From positions 186,001-250,000 of the forward strand of contig DAJPGB010000001.1 of assembly GCA_025992855.1 (NCBI GenBank): DNA of 64,000 nt. Reading direction: 5' to 3'. This document shows, piece after piece, positions 34,589 to 45,449 of this stretch (position 1 is the first letter of the stretch; every line of letters begins with the position of its first letter). The translations under genes and the position numbers were made by a program. Below the pieces are notes generated by a model. It was not told the DNA's origin, ran no database searches, and saw nothing but the letters and a program-made list of their open reading frames with translations. This DNA is from Coriobacteriaceae bacterium. Lineage in GTDB: Bacteria; Actinomycetota; Coriobacteriia; Coriobacteriales; Coriobacteriaceae.

Positions 34589-35872
34589 TTAGTAGATGAC
34601 GGGATCGGGAACAGTGGCGTGCTCGACATGAGCGCCAAGCGCCTGCAGCTTTTCGACAAACTGCTCATAGCCGCGCTTAATGTGATGGATGGCCGAGACC
34701 TCGGTCGTGCCGTCGGCAATGAGGCCGGCAACGACGAGTGCCGCGCCACCACGAAGATCCGGTGAGGTTACCTGAGCGCCGGAGAAGCCCTTGACGCCGT
34801 GAATCATGGCGTGGTGGCTCTCGATGCGAATATCGGCACCCATGCGCACCAGCTCGGATGCAAACATAAAGCGATTCTCGAAGATGTTCTCGGTGATAAC
34901 GGAGCTGCCGTCGGCCAGGGCGGAGAGCACCATGATCTGCGCCTGCATATCCGTGGGGAAACCGGGGAACGGGAGCGTCTGGATATCGACCGGCTTGATG
35001 CGCTCGGCACGGTTCACATGGACGCCATCCTCGACGCGCTCGCAGTCGATGCCCATGAGCTCCATCTTCTTGAGCACCATGCCCAAGTGAATGGGGCAAA
35101 AGCCTGTGACGTCGACACCGCAATCGTCGGCCATCAACGCACCGGCAACGATAAAGGTACCGGCCTCGATACGGTCGCCCACCACGCGATGGGTAACGGG
35201 ATGCAGCTCCTCCACGCCCTCGATGGTCACGACAGGCGTACCGGCGCCGACAATCTTGGCACCCATTTCGTTGAGCATGTTGGCGAGATCGACGATCTCG
35301 GGCTCACGGGCGGCATTATCGATTACCGTGGTACCCTGCGCGCGCACGGAGGCCATGATGAGGTTCTCGGTCGCACCGACACTGGCAAACTCGAGCGTGA
35401 CGGTGGTACCGTGCAGGCCCTGGGGCGCGTTGGCGTTGATATAGCCGTGGGCGGTATCGAACTCAACGCCCAAGGCCTCAAGACCCAAGATATGCATATC
35501 GATCTTGCGAGCACCCAGGTTGCAGCCGCCGGGCATGGCGATCTTGGCGCGATGGAAACGGCCCAGCAGGGGTCCCATCACGGCAGTGGAAGCGCGCATC
35601 TTGGCAACGAGCTCGTAGGGCGCCTCCCAAGAATCAACCCGGGAGGTATCGATCTCGAGCGTGTGCTCGTCGAGAACATCGATCGTAGCGCCCATACCCT
35701 TGAGCACCTTGCCCATCACGTGGACATCGGAAATATCAGGCACGTTCTGCAGCGTCGTCTTGCCCGGCGCCAGAAGCGTTGCCGCCATAAGTTTGAGCGC
35801 GGAGTTCTTGGCACCCGAAACAGGCACGGAACCTCCGATGGCGTGGCCACCCTCAACGCGGATAATATCCAA
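34589..35872 (-). CDS. murA: UDP-N-acetylglucosamine 1-carboxyvinyltransferase
   Basis: The 427-residue enzyme catalyses the first committed step of peptidoglycan synthesis, adding enolpyruvate to UDP-GlcNAc. The N-terminal SGAKNSALK motif and the loop PGGCNLGARKIDMH with the catalytic Cys (fosfomycin target) are intact. The FPTDMQAQ segment is also present. It precedes the LCP gene in the same orientation. Confidence 0.96.
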   Translation of the reverse strand: MDIIRVEGGHAIGGSVPVSGAKNSALKLMAATLLAPGKTTLQNVPDISDVHVMGKVLKGMGATIDVLDEHTLEIDTSRVDSWEAPYELVAKMRASTAVMGPLLGRFHRAKIAMPGGCNLGARKIDMHILGLEALGVEFDTAHGYINANAPQGLHGTTVTLEFASVGATENLIMASVRAQGTTVIDNAAREPEIVDLANMLNEMGAKIVGAGTPVVTIEGVEELHPVTHRVVGDRIEAGTFIVAGALMADDCGVDVTGFCPIHLGMVLKKMELMGIDCERVEDGVHVNRAERIKPVDIQTLPFPGFPTDMQAQIMVLSALADGSSVITENIFENRFMFASELVRMGADIRIESHHAMIHGVKGFSGAQVTSPDLRGGAALVVAGLIADGTTEVSAIHHIKRGYEQFVEKLQALGAHVEHATVPDPVIY

Positions 35873-35885
35873 GGTCTACCCTTTC

Positions 35886-35925
35886 AAAAAGCATGCCCGG
35901 GGTGGCTGGGCCATCCCGGGCATGA
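35886..35925 (-). terminator. Terminator of the ATP synthase operon
   Basis: Stem GCATGCCCGGG / CCCGGGCATG with a 13-nt loop, followed by CTTTTTG on the minus strand, between atpC and murA. Confidence 0.8.
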
Positions 35926-35960
35926 TGTGTTCGCAAATGGTCGAACGCTAAAACGTCTGA

Positions 35961-36353
35961 CTATTGGGCAAGCTTGAGCTTACACCATGCGATTTCATTA
36001 TAGAGGTAGGCGCGGCGTGCATCATCCTCCGACAAATTACCCAGCTTCTCTTCAAAACCTTGAATATCGGCTTTAACCTTGTCGGCGTCGACGGTCGCCA
36101 AATCGCAAGCGCGCTCGGCGAGAACGGTCACGACATCGTCCGCAACCTGGGCATAGCCGCCGGCCACGGCAAACGTGTGGTCGACAGTGCCCATGGCCTT
36201 ATCGGAAACGCGAACGTAACCGCGGTCGATCGTGCAGATTTCGCTGGAGTGAGCAGGCAGAACGCCAAACTCGCCATCCGTGGACGGAATCGACACAAAC
36301 GCAGCGTCGCCCTCATAGGCGCAGCTCACGGGGCACACGATGCGGATACGCAT
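35961..36353 (-). CDS. atpC: F1 ATP synthase epsilon subunit
   Basis: The 130-residue product has the beta-sandwich N-terminal domain (IRIVCPV...GEFGVLPAHS) and a two-helix C-terminal domain with EE.RA-type and DDARRAYL segments. It couples the rotor to F1 and can inhibit ATP hydrolysis. It is the last gene of the atp operon, 3 bp after atpD. Confidence 0.94.
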   Translation of the reverse strand: MRIRIVCPVSCAYEGDAAFVSIPSTDGEFGVLPAHSSEICTIDRGYVRVSDKAMGTVDHTFAVAGGYAQVADDVVTVLAERACDLATVDADKVKADIQGFEEKLGNLSEDDARRAYLYNEIAWCKLKLAQ

Positions 36354-36356
36354 AAC

Positions 36357-37810
<1,454 letters not shown>

Positions 37811-37811
<1 letters not shown>

Positions 37812-38719
37812 TACTGTTCCTCCAATGCTGAGGCTCCGCCGACGATCTCGTTGATCTCGGTCGTGATCGAAGCCTGGCGCACGCGACTATACGTGCGGGT
37901 AAGGGTCGAGATGATCGCGGTGGCGTTTTCCGTCGCGGAGTGCATGGCCTTGCGGCGCGCACCCTGCTCGGCGGCCGCCGAATCGATCAGGGCCTGGTAG
38001 ATGACCGTCAAGATATATGACGGTACAAGCTTGCCGAGAACATGCTCGGGAGAGGGCACGAACTCGAACGTGGACGAGATGCGCTTAGGGGCGTCGGTCT
38101 CGTTCTTACGCGGACCGTGGGCCATAGCGATCATCTCGGGATCGAGCGGCAGCAAGTGCTCGACGCGAAGCTCCTGATCCACGCGGTTCTTGGCGTGGTG
38201 GTAGACAAGCTCGACGCGGTCAAGCTCACCGGCACGATACGCATCGCAGATATGAGAGGAGATCATGCGGGCCTGATTGAAATCGGGCTCAGAGGAGTTG
38301 CCCTCAAAGTGCATGGCGACGTTTGCGCGGTCACGGAAATACGTGGCCGGTTTGCGCCCACACGCGATGATCTCGCACTCGATGCCATCGTTCGCCCAAG
38401 AAGCGGCGAGCTTTTCGGCCGTGCGCTCCACCGTCGTATTGAAACCGCCGGCAAGGCCGCGGTCCGAGGCAATGACGACAATCAGGCCATGCTTGACGCT
38501 CTCATGCTTCTGCAGCATGGGATCGGTGCCCGAGCAGGAGGCGTCGCCGGCGACCGTCAACATGACGTCGGTCAGCGCCTCCTTATAGGGCTCGGCCTGC
38601 TTGGAGCGATCGAGGGCACGACGGATCTTGGCCGTAGAGACCATCTCCATCGTGCGCGTGATCTGCTTGGTCGTGGTAACCGAGGAGATTCGCTTCTTAA
38701 TGTCGCGAAGGTTGGCCAT
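37811..38719 (-). CDS. atpG: F1 ATP synthase gamma subunit
   Basis: The 302-residue central rotor shaft has the N-terminal coiled coil (MANLRDIKKRISSV...KITRTMEMV) and the conserved C-terminal helix with SEN-type ENATAIIS...RQASITTEI. It overlaps atpD by 1 nt and follows atpA by 5 bp. Confidence 0.95.
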
Positions 38720-38724
38720 AGGGC

Positions 38725-40323
38725 TTAGTTCTCCTCTGATCCAGTCGTATCGGCATGGTGCTTGGCCATGAACTGCTGCTTGAAGTCACCGATGACGCGC
38801 AAGAGCTCGGCCTTGGTGTCGTCGTCGATCTTCTTGGCGCGAACCTTGTCGAGCAGCGAGCCAAAGCCATTGTCCATGTACTCGATGAGCTCGGCACGGA
38901 AAGGCAGCACGTCGGCGATCTCCAGGTCATCCAGGAAGCCCTCGTTGCCAGCGAACAGCGTAACAATCTGCTCGCCAACCTCAAACGGCTGGTAGCGCGG
39001 CTGCTTCAGGAGCTCGGTCATGCGGGCACCATGGGTCAGCTGCTTCTGAGTAGCCTCGTCGAGGTCGGAGCCGAACTGGGTAAAGCCAGCGAGCTCCTGG
39101 TACGAAGCGAGGTCCAGACGGAGGTTGCCGGCGACCTGCTTCATGGCCTTGGTCTGTGCATCGCCACCGACGCGGGACACGGAGATACCCACGTCGACTG
39201 CCGGGCGCTGACCCTGGAAGAAGAGCTCGGACTGCAGGTAGATCTGACCATCGGTAATGGAAATGACGTTGGTCGGAATGTAGGCCGAGACGTCGCCGTC
39301 CTGGGTCTCGATGATCGGCAGTGCCGTCATGGAGCCGTAGCCGTTCTTCTTGGACATCTTGACGGCACGCTCGAGCAGACGAGAGTGCAGGTAGAAAATG
39401 TCGCCAGGATAGGCCTCGCGTCCGGGCGGACGATGCAGCGTCAGCGACATCTGACGGTAGGCCACGGCCTGCTTGGACAGGTCGTCGTAGATGACGAGCA
39501 CGTGGCCGCCGGGGTTGGTCTCGCTGGCGGGCTTGCCGTCCTCGCCGTTGTACATGAAGAACTCGCCGATAGCGGCACCGGCCATAGGCGCGATGTACTG
39601 CATAGGGGCGGAATCGGCAGCGGTTGCCGAAACGATGATGGTGTAGTCGAGCGCACCGTGCTGAGCGAGGGTCTCGCGGATGTTGGCAACCGTGGAGGCC
39701 TTCTGGCCGATGGCGACATAGATGCAGACCATGCCCTTGCCGCGCTGATTGAGGATAGCGTCGATGGCGATGGCGGTCTTACCGGTCTTACGGTCGCCGA
39801 TGATGAGCTCACGCTGACCACGGCCGATAGGCACCATGGAGTCGATGGCCAACAGGCCGGTCTGAACCGGCTCGCACACCGGGGTACGGTCGATGACGCC
39901 GGGGGCCTTGAACTCGATGGGGCGACGATGCGTGGCGACGATGTCACCCAGGCCGTCGATGGGCTGGCCGAGCGGATTGACGACGCGGCCGAGCATGGCG
40001 CGGCTCACGGGGATATCCATAATGCGGCCAGTGGTGCGGCACTCGTCGCCTTCCTTGATGGAGTCGACGGCACCGAACAGAACGGCGCCGACCTCGTCAC
40101 GGTCAAGGTTCTGGGCAAGGCCGAAGACGGTCTCACCGGTATCGGAGCTCTTGAACTCCAGAAGCTCGCCTGCCATGGCGCTCTTGAGGCCGGAGACGCG
40201 CGCGATGCCGTCGCCTACCTCGTCGACCGTTGAAACCTCATGCGTATCGACCGTCGCGGAGAGGCTCGTGAGCTGCTCCTGCAGTTTCTTGGCGATATCC
40301 TGGGCATTGAGGGTTTCGGACAT
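38725..40323 (-). CDS. atpA: F1 ATP synthase alpha subunit
   Basis: The 532-residue subunit has the non-catalytic P-loop GDRKTGKT, the VGD.I..V-like N-terminal region and the SYQELAGFTQFGSDLD segment. It overlaps atpH by a TAATG junction. Confidence 0.97.
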   Translation of the reverse strand: MSETLNAQDIAKKLQEQLTSLSATVDTHEVSTVDEVGDGIARVSGLKSAMAGELLEFKSSDTGETVFGLAQNLDRDEVGAVLFGAVDSIKEGDECRTTGRIMDIPVSRAMLGRVVNPLGQPIDGLGDIVATHRRPIEFKAPGVIDRTPVCEPVQTGLLAIDSMVPIGRGQRELIIGDRKTGKTAIAIDAILNQRGKGMVCIYVAIGQKASTVANIRETLAQHGALDYTIIVSATAADSAPMQYIAPMAGAAIGEFFMYNGEDGKPASETNPGGHVLVIYDDLSKQAVAYRQMSLTLHRPPGREAYPGDIFYLHSRLLERAVKMSKKNGYGSMTALPIIETQDGDVSAYIPTNVISITDGQIYLQSELFFQGQRPAVDVGISVSRVGGDAQTKAMKQVAGNLRLDLASYQELAGFTQFGSDLDEATQKQLTHGARMTELLKQPRYQPFEVGEQIVTLFAGNEGFLDDLEIADVLPFRAELIEYMDNGFGSLLDKVRAKKIDDDTKAELLRVIGDFKQQFMAKHHADTTGSEEN

Positions 40324-40799
40324 TAGGCTTCACCTCCGTACGAATTAGCAGAGTTTGCGAGGGTCTCCTGCGCGATGCGCAGCTGCGTCTTGACGGAAAT
40401 GTCACGACGCTCGCCGCGGGCCTCGAGCACCAGGCCGCCCACAATAGACGGGTCGACCTGCTCGATAAGGAATACCTTGCGGCCGAAGTCCTGCTCGCAT
40501 TTCTTAGTGATGGTTTGACGCAGCTCGTCGTCGAGCGGGATCGCCGTGGTGACGGTCACGCCCACTACATCCTCGTCTTCCTCGGCAACATACTTAAAGG
40601 CAGCTGCCACCTTGGGAAGAAGGTCGAGCTGGTCGCGCTTGGACATGGTGTCGAGCACGGCGATGATCTCGGGGCTGGCGCTAGCCAGACGCTCGATCAT
40701 CTCGAGGTCCTCGAACACATGGTTCTCGGCCTTGGCGGCTTCCAAAAGGGAGCGCGCGTAGGTCTCGAGCACCTTGTCCTGATAGCGGCTAGTCGGCAT
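40323..40799 (-). CDS. atpH: F1 ATP synthase delta subunit
   Basis: The 158-residue peripheral-stalk subunit has the N-terminal helical bundle with YARSLLEAA and the C-terminal GGLVLEARGERRDISVK-like region. It is somewhat shorter than the usual 175-180 residues. It overlaps atpF by 11 bp. Confidence 0.92.
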   Translation of the reverse strand: MPTSRYQDKVLETYARSLLEAAKAENHVFEDLEMIERLASASPEIIAVLDTMSKRDQLDLLPKVAAAFKYVAEEDEDVVGVTVTTAIPLDDELRQTITKKCEQDFGRKVFLIEQVDPSIVGGLVLEARGERRDISVKTQLRIAQETLANSANSYGGEA

Positions 40800-41391
40800 T
40801 CAGGCTACCTGCTTCCTGGATGTAGCGCTCGATGAGCTTCTTCTGCTCGCCCTCGTCCTCGAGTGCCTCGCCCACGATCTTGGTGGCGACAGCAACGGAC
40901 AGGTCGGCGATGGAGCTCGCGGCACCGGCGTAGATGGACTTGCGCTCGTCCTCGACGGTCGTGTGGGCCTTGGCGATGATCTCCTCGGCCTCCTTGTGAG
41001 CAGCCTCGATGATACGGGCGCGCTCGGACTCGGCGTCCTTACGGGCCTCGAGAACGATGTCGGCAGCCTGACGACGGGCGTCGGTGACGATCGAGTCAGA
41101 CTCAGCGCGCTTGGCGATAGCCTCCTGCTTGGTCTTCTCGGCCTCGTCGAGGCTCTCCTCGATCTTCTTGCCGCGCTCCTCCATGGTTTTCATGATGCCC
41201 GGCAGGGCGACCTTGGCCAGCACGATCCAGATGATCAGGAAGGCGATAAGCGCCGGAATGAACTCCGCCATCTTAGGGATGAGGATGTCCGCACCGGCAG
41301 CGCCGTCCTCGGCGAACGCGGAAACCGGCATGAGCAGCGCGGCCGCGGACGCGGAGAGTGCGATCGCGCTCTTCTGGGATGAAAGATTCAT
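40789..41391 (-). CDS. atpF: F0 ATP synthase b subunit with N-terminal signal-like segment
   Basis: The 200-residue product has a canonical membrane anchor (about 40-63: FIPALIAFLIIWIVLAKVAL) and the long charged coiled coil of the stator. Unusually, a signal-peptide-like hydrophobic stretch precedes it (residues about 8-28, ending LLMPVSAFAED). If cleaved after AFA, the mature protein would have the usual single anchor with its N-terminus outside. Confidence 0.93.
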   Translation of the reverse strand: MNLSSQKSAIALSASAAALLMPVSAFAEDGAAGADILIPKMAEFIPALIAFLIIWIVLAKVALPGIMKTMEERGKKIEESLDEAEKTKQEAIAKRAESDSIVTDARRQAADIVLEARKDAESERARIIEAAHKEAEEIIAKAHTTVEDERKSIYAGAASSIADLSVAVATKIVGEALEDEGEQKKLIERYIQEAGSLNAD

Positions 41392-41406
41392 ACTTGACGC
41401 TCCGTG

Positions 41407-41601
41407 CTATTTAACGATCAGCGCGACAACGAAGCCGATCAGAGCCAGAGCCTCGCCGAAGGCGGAGCCCATGATGAAGACGGTGAACACGCGGCCCTGG
41501 ACCTCAGGCTGACGGGCCATAGCACCCGTAGCACCCAGAGCAGACAGGCCGATAGCAAGACCAGCGCCGATAACACCGAGACCGTAACCGATAACTCCCA
41601 C
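41407..41601 (-). CDS. atpE: F0 ATP synthase c subunit
   Basis: The 64-residue hairpin has the RQPE loop and the ion-binding Glu in GSAFGEALALIGF. The residues around the Glu lack the Ser/Thr pair of sodium-type rings, so protons are the likely ion. It is short for the family, with the N-terminal helix starting almost at residue 1. The GTG start at 41601 has a strong AAAGGAGG site. Confidence 0.93.
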   Translation of the reverse strand: MGVIGYGLGVIGAGLAIGLSALGATGAMARQPEVQGRVFTVFIMGSAFGEALALIGFVVALIVK

Positions 41602-41725
41602 GATTCCTCCTTTGTCGTGCGTGTCTTATTTCACGCAGGATAACCTTTTTATAACTGCCGGGCTCCATGGGTACGGGCACCGGCGGTTTAACGAATTGCC
41701 TTACCTTTAAGGCGCGAACGGAAGA

Positions 41726-42529
41726 CTACTCCTCCTCCGCGACCTCCTCTGCCTCGGAGACATACACGGCGGTAAGGACCGTGAAGACGTAAGCCTGGAT
41801 AGCGCCGACCACAAGCTCGATCGCATAGATCAGGATGAGGATGGCAAGCCAGGCCAGCGAAGGCAGGGCGCCGACGGCGTGGGCCGCGGAAACCTGCTGA
41901 AGCAGCGGCTGCATGAACATGCTCGCCATGATGGCGAACGAGCCCATGACCACGTGTCCTGCGAACATGTTGCAGAACAGACGGACGGCGAGCGTGATAA
42001 GGCGCAGGAAGGTCGAGAAAAGCTCGACGACCCACACGAGCACGTTCATCGGGAAGCTCACGCCCTGCGGGGCGAGGCTCTTGATGTAGCCGATCACGCC
42101 GTGAGCCTTGCATCCGTAGTAGATGAAGTACACGAAGGCGAAGATGGCGAGCGCGGCGGTGGAGCCGATTGCGCCGGTGCCGGGCTTCATTCCCGGGATC
42201 AGGCCGATCATGTTATTGATCAGGATGAACAGGAAAAGCGAGCACAGGAACGGGAAGTGCTTCTTCCAGTTCTCACCCACGACGCCCTTGCCGATATCGT
42301 TCTCGACGTACTCGATGATGTACTCGAAACCGTTGACGAAGAAGCCCTTGGGAACTAGGGTCTGCTTCTTCTTGAACACGGCCAGGACGATCAGGAGCAC
42401 GATCGTGGAGACGATCAGCCAAAACGAGTACTGCGTGATGCCGCAGCTCAGATCGCCCACGACAGGGGTGGAGCTGAACTCGCTGACCAGATGATTAATC
42501 TCATCAGGCAGCTTTTCAAAAATTTCCAC
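41726..42529 (-). CDS. atpB: F0 ATP synthase a subunit
   Basis: The 267-residue membrane protein has the essential Arg in LRLITLAVRLFCNM (about residue 185) and the downstream AIELVVGAIQAYVF segment. It forms the ion half-channels facing the c ring. The 124 bp between atpB and atpE hold nothing recognisable. Confidence 0.95.
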   Translation of the reverse strand: MEIFEKLPDEINHLVSEFSSTPVVGDLSCGITQYSFWLIVSTIVLLIVLAVFKKKQTLVPKGFFVNGFEYIIEYVENDIGKGVVGENWKKHFPFLCSLFLFILINNMIGLIPGMKPGTGAIGSTAALAIFAFVYFIYYGCKAHGVIGYIKSLAPQGVSFPMNVLVWVVELFSTFLRLITLAVRLFCNMFAGHVVMGSFAIMASMFMQPLLQQVSAAHAVGALPSLAWLAILILIYAIELVVGAIQAYVFTVLTAVYVSEAEEVAEEE

Positions 42530-42532
42530 GAC

Positions 42533-42844
42533 TTACCTTTCGACCTCATGAGGATCTCGCAACGCCTTGGCGACGCGAACCGTGCAGGCGGCCATAAAGG
42601 CCACGAAGCCGATCGCCTCGCCCAGGAGGAACATGCGAAATGCCTCTCCGAACAACGCAAACACAACCAAGGTAAAGACGAGCAGGGCGACTGCCGAGAC
42701 CGCCAGGCTCACCATGCCCTTGAGCATGTCCGCATTCTGTTTATCGTCAAGAACCGGCTTGAGCGTAAAAACAAAGGGAAGGAAGGCAATTGCGCCCGCG
42801 ATGGCGCCTGCAACGATAGCGAGCAGATCGGCTATCTGAAACAC
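42533..42844 (-). CDS. atpI: Small membrane protein at head of atp operon (AtpI-like)
   Basis: With GTG 42844 as start (GAGGAA site upstream) the product is about 103 residues with three membrane segments (about 6-27, 45-66 and 70-92). It lies 3 bp before atpB, where AtpI is found in many genomes; AtpI helps c-ring assembly. Sequence resemblance is only general, so the name rests on position and topology. The longer frame from TTG 42919 would run over the promoter. Confidence 0.65.
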   Translation of the reverse strand: MFQIADLLAIVAGAIAGAIAFLPFVFTLKPVLDDKQNADMLKGMVSLAVSAVALLVFTLVVFALFGEAFRMFLLGEAIGFVAFMAACTVRVAKALRDPHEVER

Positions 42845-42905
42845 TGGCTTCCTCGCTTTCCTTTTTAACGCCTCACAGCACAGTCCCAGCCAAACATTGG
42901 TGACT

Positions 42906-42933
42906 ATTGTACGAGCCAATCGCTAAAGTACAA
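42906..42933 (-). promoter_or_regulatory. Candidate promoter of the ATP synthase operon
   Basis: On the minus strand, TTGTAC (42928-42933) and TACAAT (42906-42911) are 16 bp apart. An AACCGT / ACGGTT inverted repeat lies just upstream. The remaining bases to 43124 show nothing recognisable. Confidence 0.55.
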
Positions 42934-43124
42934 CCGTAAAACAAACGGTTAATACGCACCTGTACGTTTTCTTAAGGCCTTCTTTATGCCGCAGGTACGG
43001 TAATACGTTTTTTCGAACCCCTCAGGGCAAAACGTCCGTTAACAGAAGTGCGCGTGGACGACTTTTGCTCGCCCGCGCGCACCATTTCTTCGTATTTGTG
43101 ACCGTAGCCGACAAGGCCCAACGA

Positions 43125-43772
43125 CTAGAGCGTACCGTAGATGCGGTCGCCGGCGTCGCCCAGGCCGGGAACGATGTAGGCGGCCTCGTTGAGATGGTCA
43201 TCGATGGCGCAGGTATAAATATGTACGTCGGGGTCCTTTTCGGTCAGTGACTTGAGGCCCTCGGGCGCGGCGACGATACACAGCATGCGGATATCCTTAA
43301 CACCGCGCTCGCGCAGGTAGCTGATGGCCATCTCGGCCGAACCGCCCGTGGCGAGCATGGGGTCAACAACCAGGCAGATGCGCTGGTCGATATCCTTGGG
43401 CATCTTGCAGTAATACTCATGCGGCTCGTGGGTAACCTCGTCACGCTCCATACCGATGTGGCCCACGCGAGCGGAGGGTACCAAGTCGAGGATGCCATCG
43501 ACCATGCCAAGGCCTGCGCGCAGGATGGGAACGATGGCGAGCTTCTTGCCGGCAAGCTGCTTAAACGTGGCGGTGGTGATGGGAGTCTCGACCTCGACGT
43601 CTTCCATGGGCAGGTCGCGCATGGCCTCGTAACCGTCAAAGAGCGCAAGCTCGCGCACGAGCTGGCGGAACTGGTTGGTGCCAGTGCTCTTGTCGCGCAA
43701 GATCGACAGCTTGTGCTGGACGAGTGGGTGATCGACAAGGGTCACACGGGACGTATCGTAGGTGACGGTCAT
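43125..43772 (-). CDS. upp: Uracil phosphoribosyltransferase
   Basis: The 215-residue enzyme salvages uracil to UMP with PRPP. It has the PRPP-binding loop VVDPMLATGGSA, the ILRAGLGM segment and the C-terminal uracil-binding YIVPGLGDAGDR motif. An AAAGGGG site precedes the ATG. It stands alone, between the atp operon and glpK. Confidence 0.96.
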   Translation of the reverse strand: MTVTYDTSRVTLVDHPLVQHKLSILRDKSTGTNQFRQLVRELALFDGYEAMRDLPMEDVEVETPITTATFKQLAGKKLAIVPILRAGLGMVDGILDLVPSARVGHIGMERDEVTHEPHEYYCKMPKDIDQRICLVVDPMLATGGSAEMAISYLRERGVKDIRMLCIVAAPEGLKSLTEKDPDVHIYTCAIDDHLNEAAYIVPGLGDAGDRIYGTL

Positions 43773-43894
43773 GGGTTGATGCCCCTTTCATTGCGGCCGG
43801 AAGATGGCCTTGCTGACAAGACGCATGGCGACGTTGTTGCCTCGCGCCGTGCATAAGTTTAACGGTTTGTTGTATCGAGCAGCTCGTCGCAACC

Positions 43895-45436
43895 CTACTG
43901 AGCGGTGTTGAGCGAACGCTTGACGGCATCACGCCAACCAGCGAGGTTGCTCTCACGGCGCTCGGCGGACATGTGAGGATGGAAGACTTTGACGATCTGA
44001 GCGTTTTGCTCCAGCTCCTCCAAATCCTCCCAATAGCCGACGGCAAGGCCCGCCAAGTACGCGGCGCCGATCGCCGTGGTCTCCACCGTCTCGCACTGCA
44101 GCACGGGGATATCCAGCAGATCGGCCTGGAATTGCATGATGAACTCGTTGCGCGAGGCACCGCCATCGACGGACAGGCGCTCAATCGAAAGTCCCACGTC
44201 CTGCTCCATGGCGCGTAGCACGTCATAACTCTGGTAGGCCATGGACTCGCAAGCCGCACGCACGATGGTCGCGCGACTCGAGGCACCGGTCAGGCCGCAC
44301 ACGATACCGCGAGCATGCGGGTCCCACCAGGGAGCGCCCAGGCCTGCGAAGGCGGGAACGAAGTAGCAGCCCTCGTTGTCGTTAATCGAAGTGGCGAGTT
44401 GCGCGGACTCGCTCACGCTCGAGATGATGCCCATGTTGTTGCGCAGCCAGTTCATGGTTGAGCCGGCGGCAAAGATAGAACCCTCGAGCGCATAGCTGAT
44501 CTTGCCGTCCGCGGCGATACCGATCGTGGAGACCAAACCGTTCTTGGATTCGACGATCTCGTCGCCTGTGTTCATGAGCATAAAGCAGCCCGTGCCATAG
44601 GTGTTTTTGGTCTGGCCGGGATGGAAGCAGCAGTGGCCGAACAGCGACGCCTGCTGGTCGCCCGCCACGCCCATGATGGGTGGCATGTTGGTCATGATGT
44701 CGCTCGCAACGCAGCCGTAGTCGCCCGAGCTCCAACGAACCTCGGGCATCATGGAACGCGGGACGTCGAAAAGCGCCAGCAGATCGTCGTCCCAATCGAG
44801 CGCATGGATATTAAAGAGCGCGGTGCGGCTGGCATTGGTGTAGTCGGTGGCAAAGACCTGACCGCCGGTGAGGTTGTAGATGAGCCAGGTGTCGATGGTG
44901 CCGAACATGAGGTCGCCCGCCGCCGCGCTCTCACGCGCACCGTCGACGTTGTCGAGAATCCACTGCACCTTGGAGGCCGAGAAATACGGGTCGAGCGTAA
45001 GCCCCGTGCGGGAGCGCACCAGCTCTTCTGCGCCCTGCTCGACCAGCTCGTCGATCAGAGGTGCGGTGCGACGGCATTGCCACACGATGGCGTTATAGAT
45101 GGGTTGGCCGCTTATGCGGTCCCACACCACCGTGGTCTCGCGCTGGTTAGAGATACCGATGGCGGCAATGCGGTCAGAATGGATGCCGCTCTTAAACTGG
45201 ACCTCCATCATCACGCCGATCTGGCTGGCAAGCACCTCCGTGGGATCCTGCTCCACCCAGCCGGGGCGCGGGAAGCTGGTTTTGACGCTACGACGCGCCT
45301 GGGCGACGATGCAGCCGTACTCGTCGACGATGGTCGCGAGTACCGAGGTAGTGCCGCAGTCGAGCGCCATGATGTAGGAACCGCCAAAGCTAAACGAGGC
45401 GTCTTCCATGCCCAGGCTGCCTAGATTCAACGACAT
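43895..45436 (-). CDS. glpK: Glycerol kinase
   Basis: The 513-residue FGGY-family kinase makes glycerol 3-phosphate. Motifs: the phosphate-1 loop ALDCGTTSV (about residue 24-32), the WVEQDP segment, the catalytic Asp region NASRTALFNIHALDWD and GLGAPWWDPHARG. An N-terminal extension of about 20 residues precedes the usual start. It lies 13 bp after tsaC. Confidence 0.95.
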   Translation of the reverse strand: MSLNLGSLGMEDASFSFGGSYIMALDCGTTSVLATIVDEYGCIVAQARRSVKTSFPRPGWVEQDPTEVLASQIGVMMEVQFKSGIHSDRIAAIGISNQRETTVVWDRISGQPIYNAIVWQCRRTAPLIDELVEQGAEELVRSRTGLTLDPYFSASKVQWILDNVDGARESAAAGDLMFGTIDTWLIYNLTGGQVFATDYTNASRTALFNIHALDWDDDLLALFDVPRSMMPEVRWSSGDYGCVASDIMTNMPPIMGVAGDQQASLFGHCCFHPGQTKNTYGTGCFMLMNTGDEIVESKNGLVSTIGIAADGKISYALEGSIFAAGSTMNWLRNNMGIISSVSESAQLATSINDNEGCYFVPAFAGLGAPWWDPHARGIVCGLTGASSRATIVRAACESMAYQSYDVLRAMEQDVGLSIERLSVDGGASRNEFIMQFQADLLDIPVLQCETVETTAIGAAYLAGLAVGYWEDLEELEQNAQIVKVFHPHMSAERRESNLAGWRDAVKRSLNTAQ

Positions 45437-45449
45437 CGCTTACACCTTT

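Noticed and set aside
34799..35977. 392-residue plus-strand frame across murA
   Set aside because: Antisense shadow of murA.
38755..40233. 492-residue plus-strand frame across atpA
   Set aside because: Shadow of atpA in high-GC DNA; the minus-strand gene is unmistakable.
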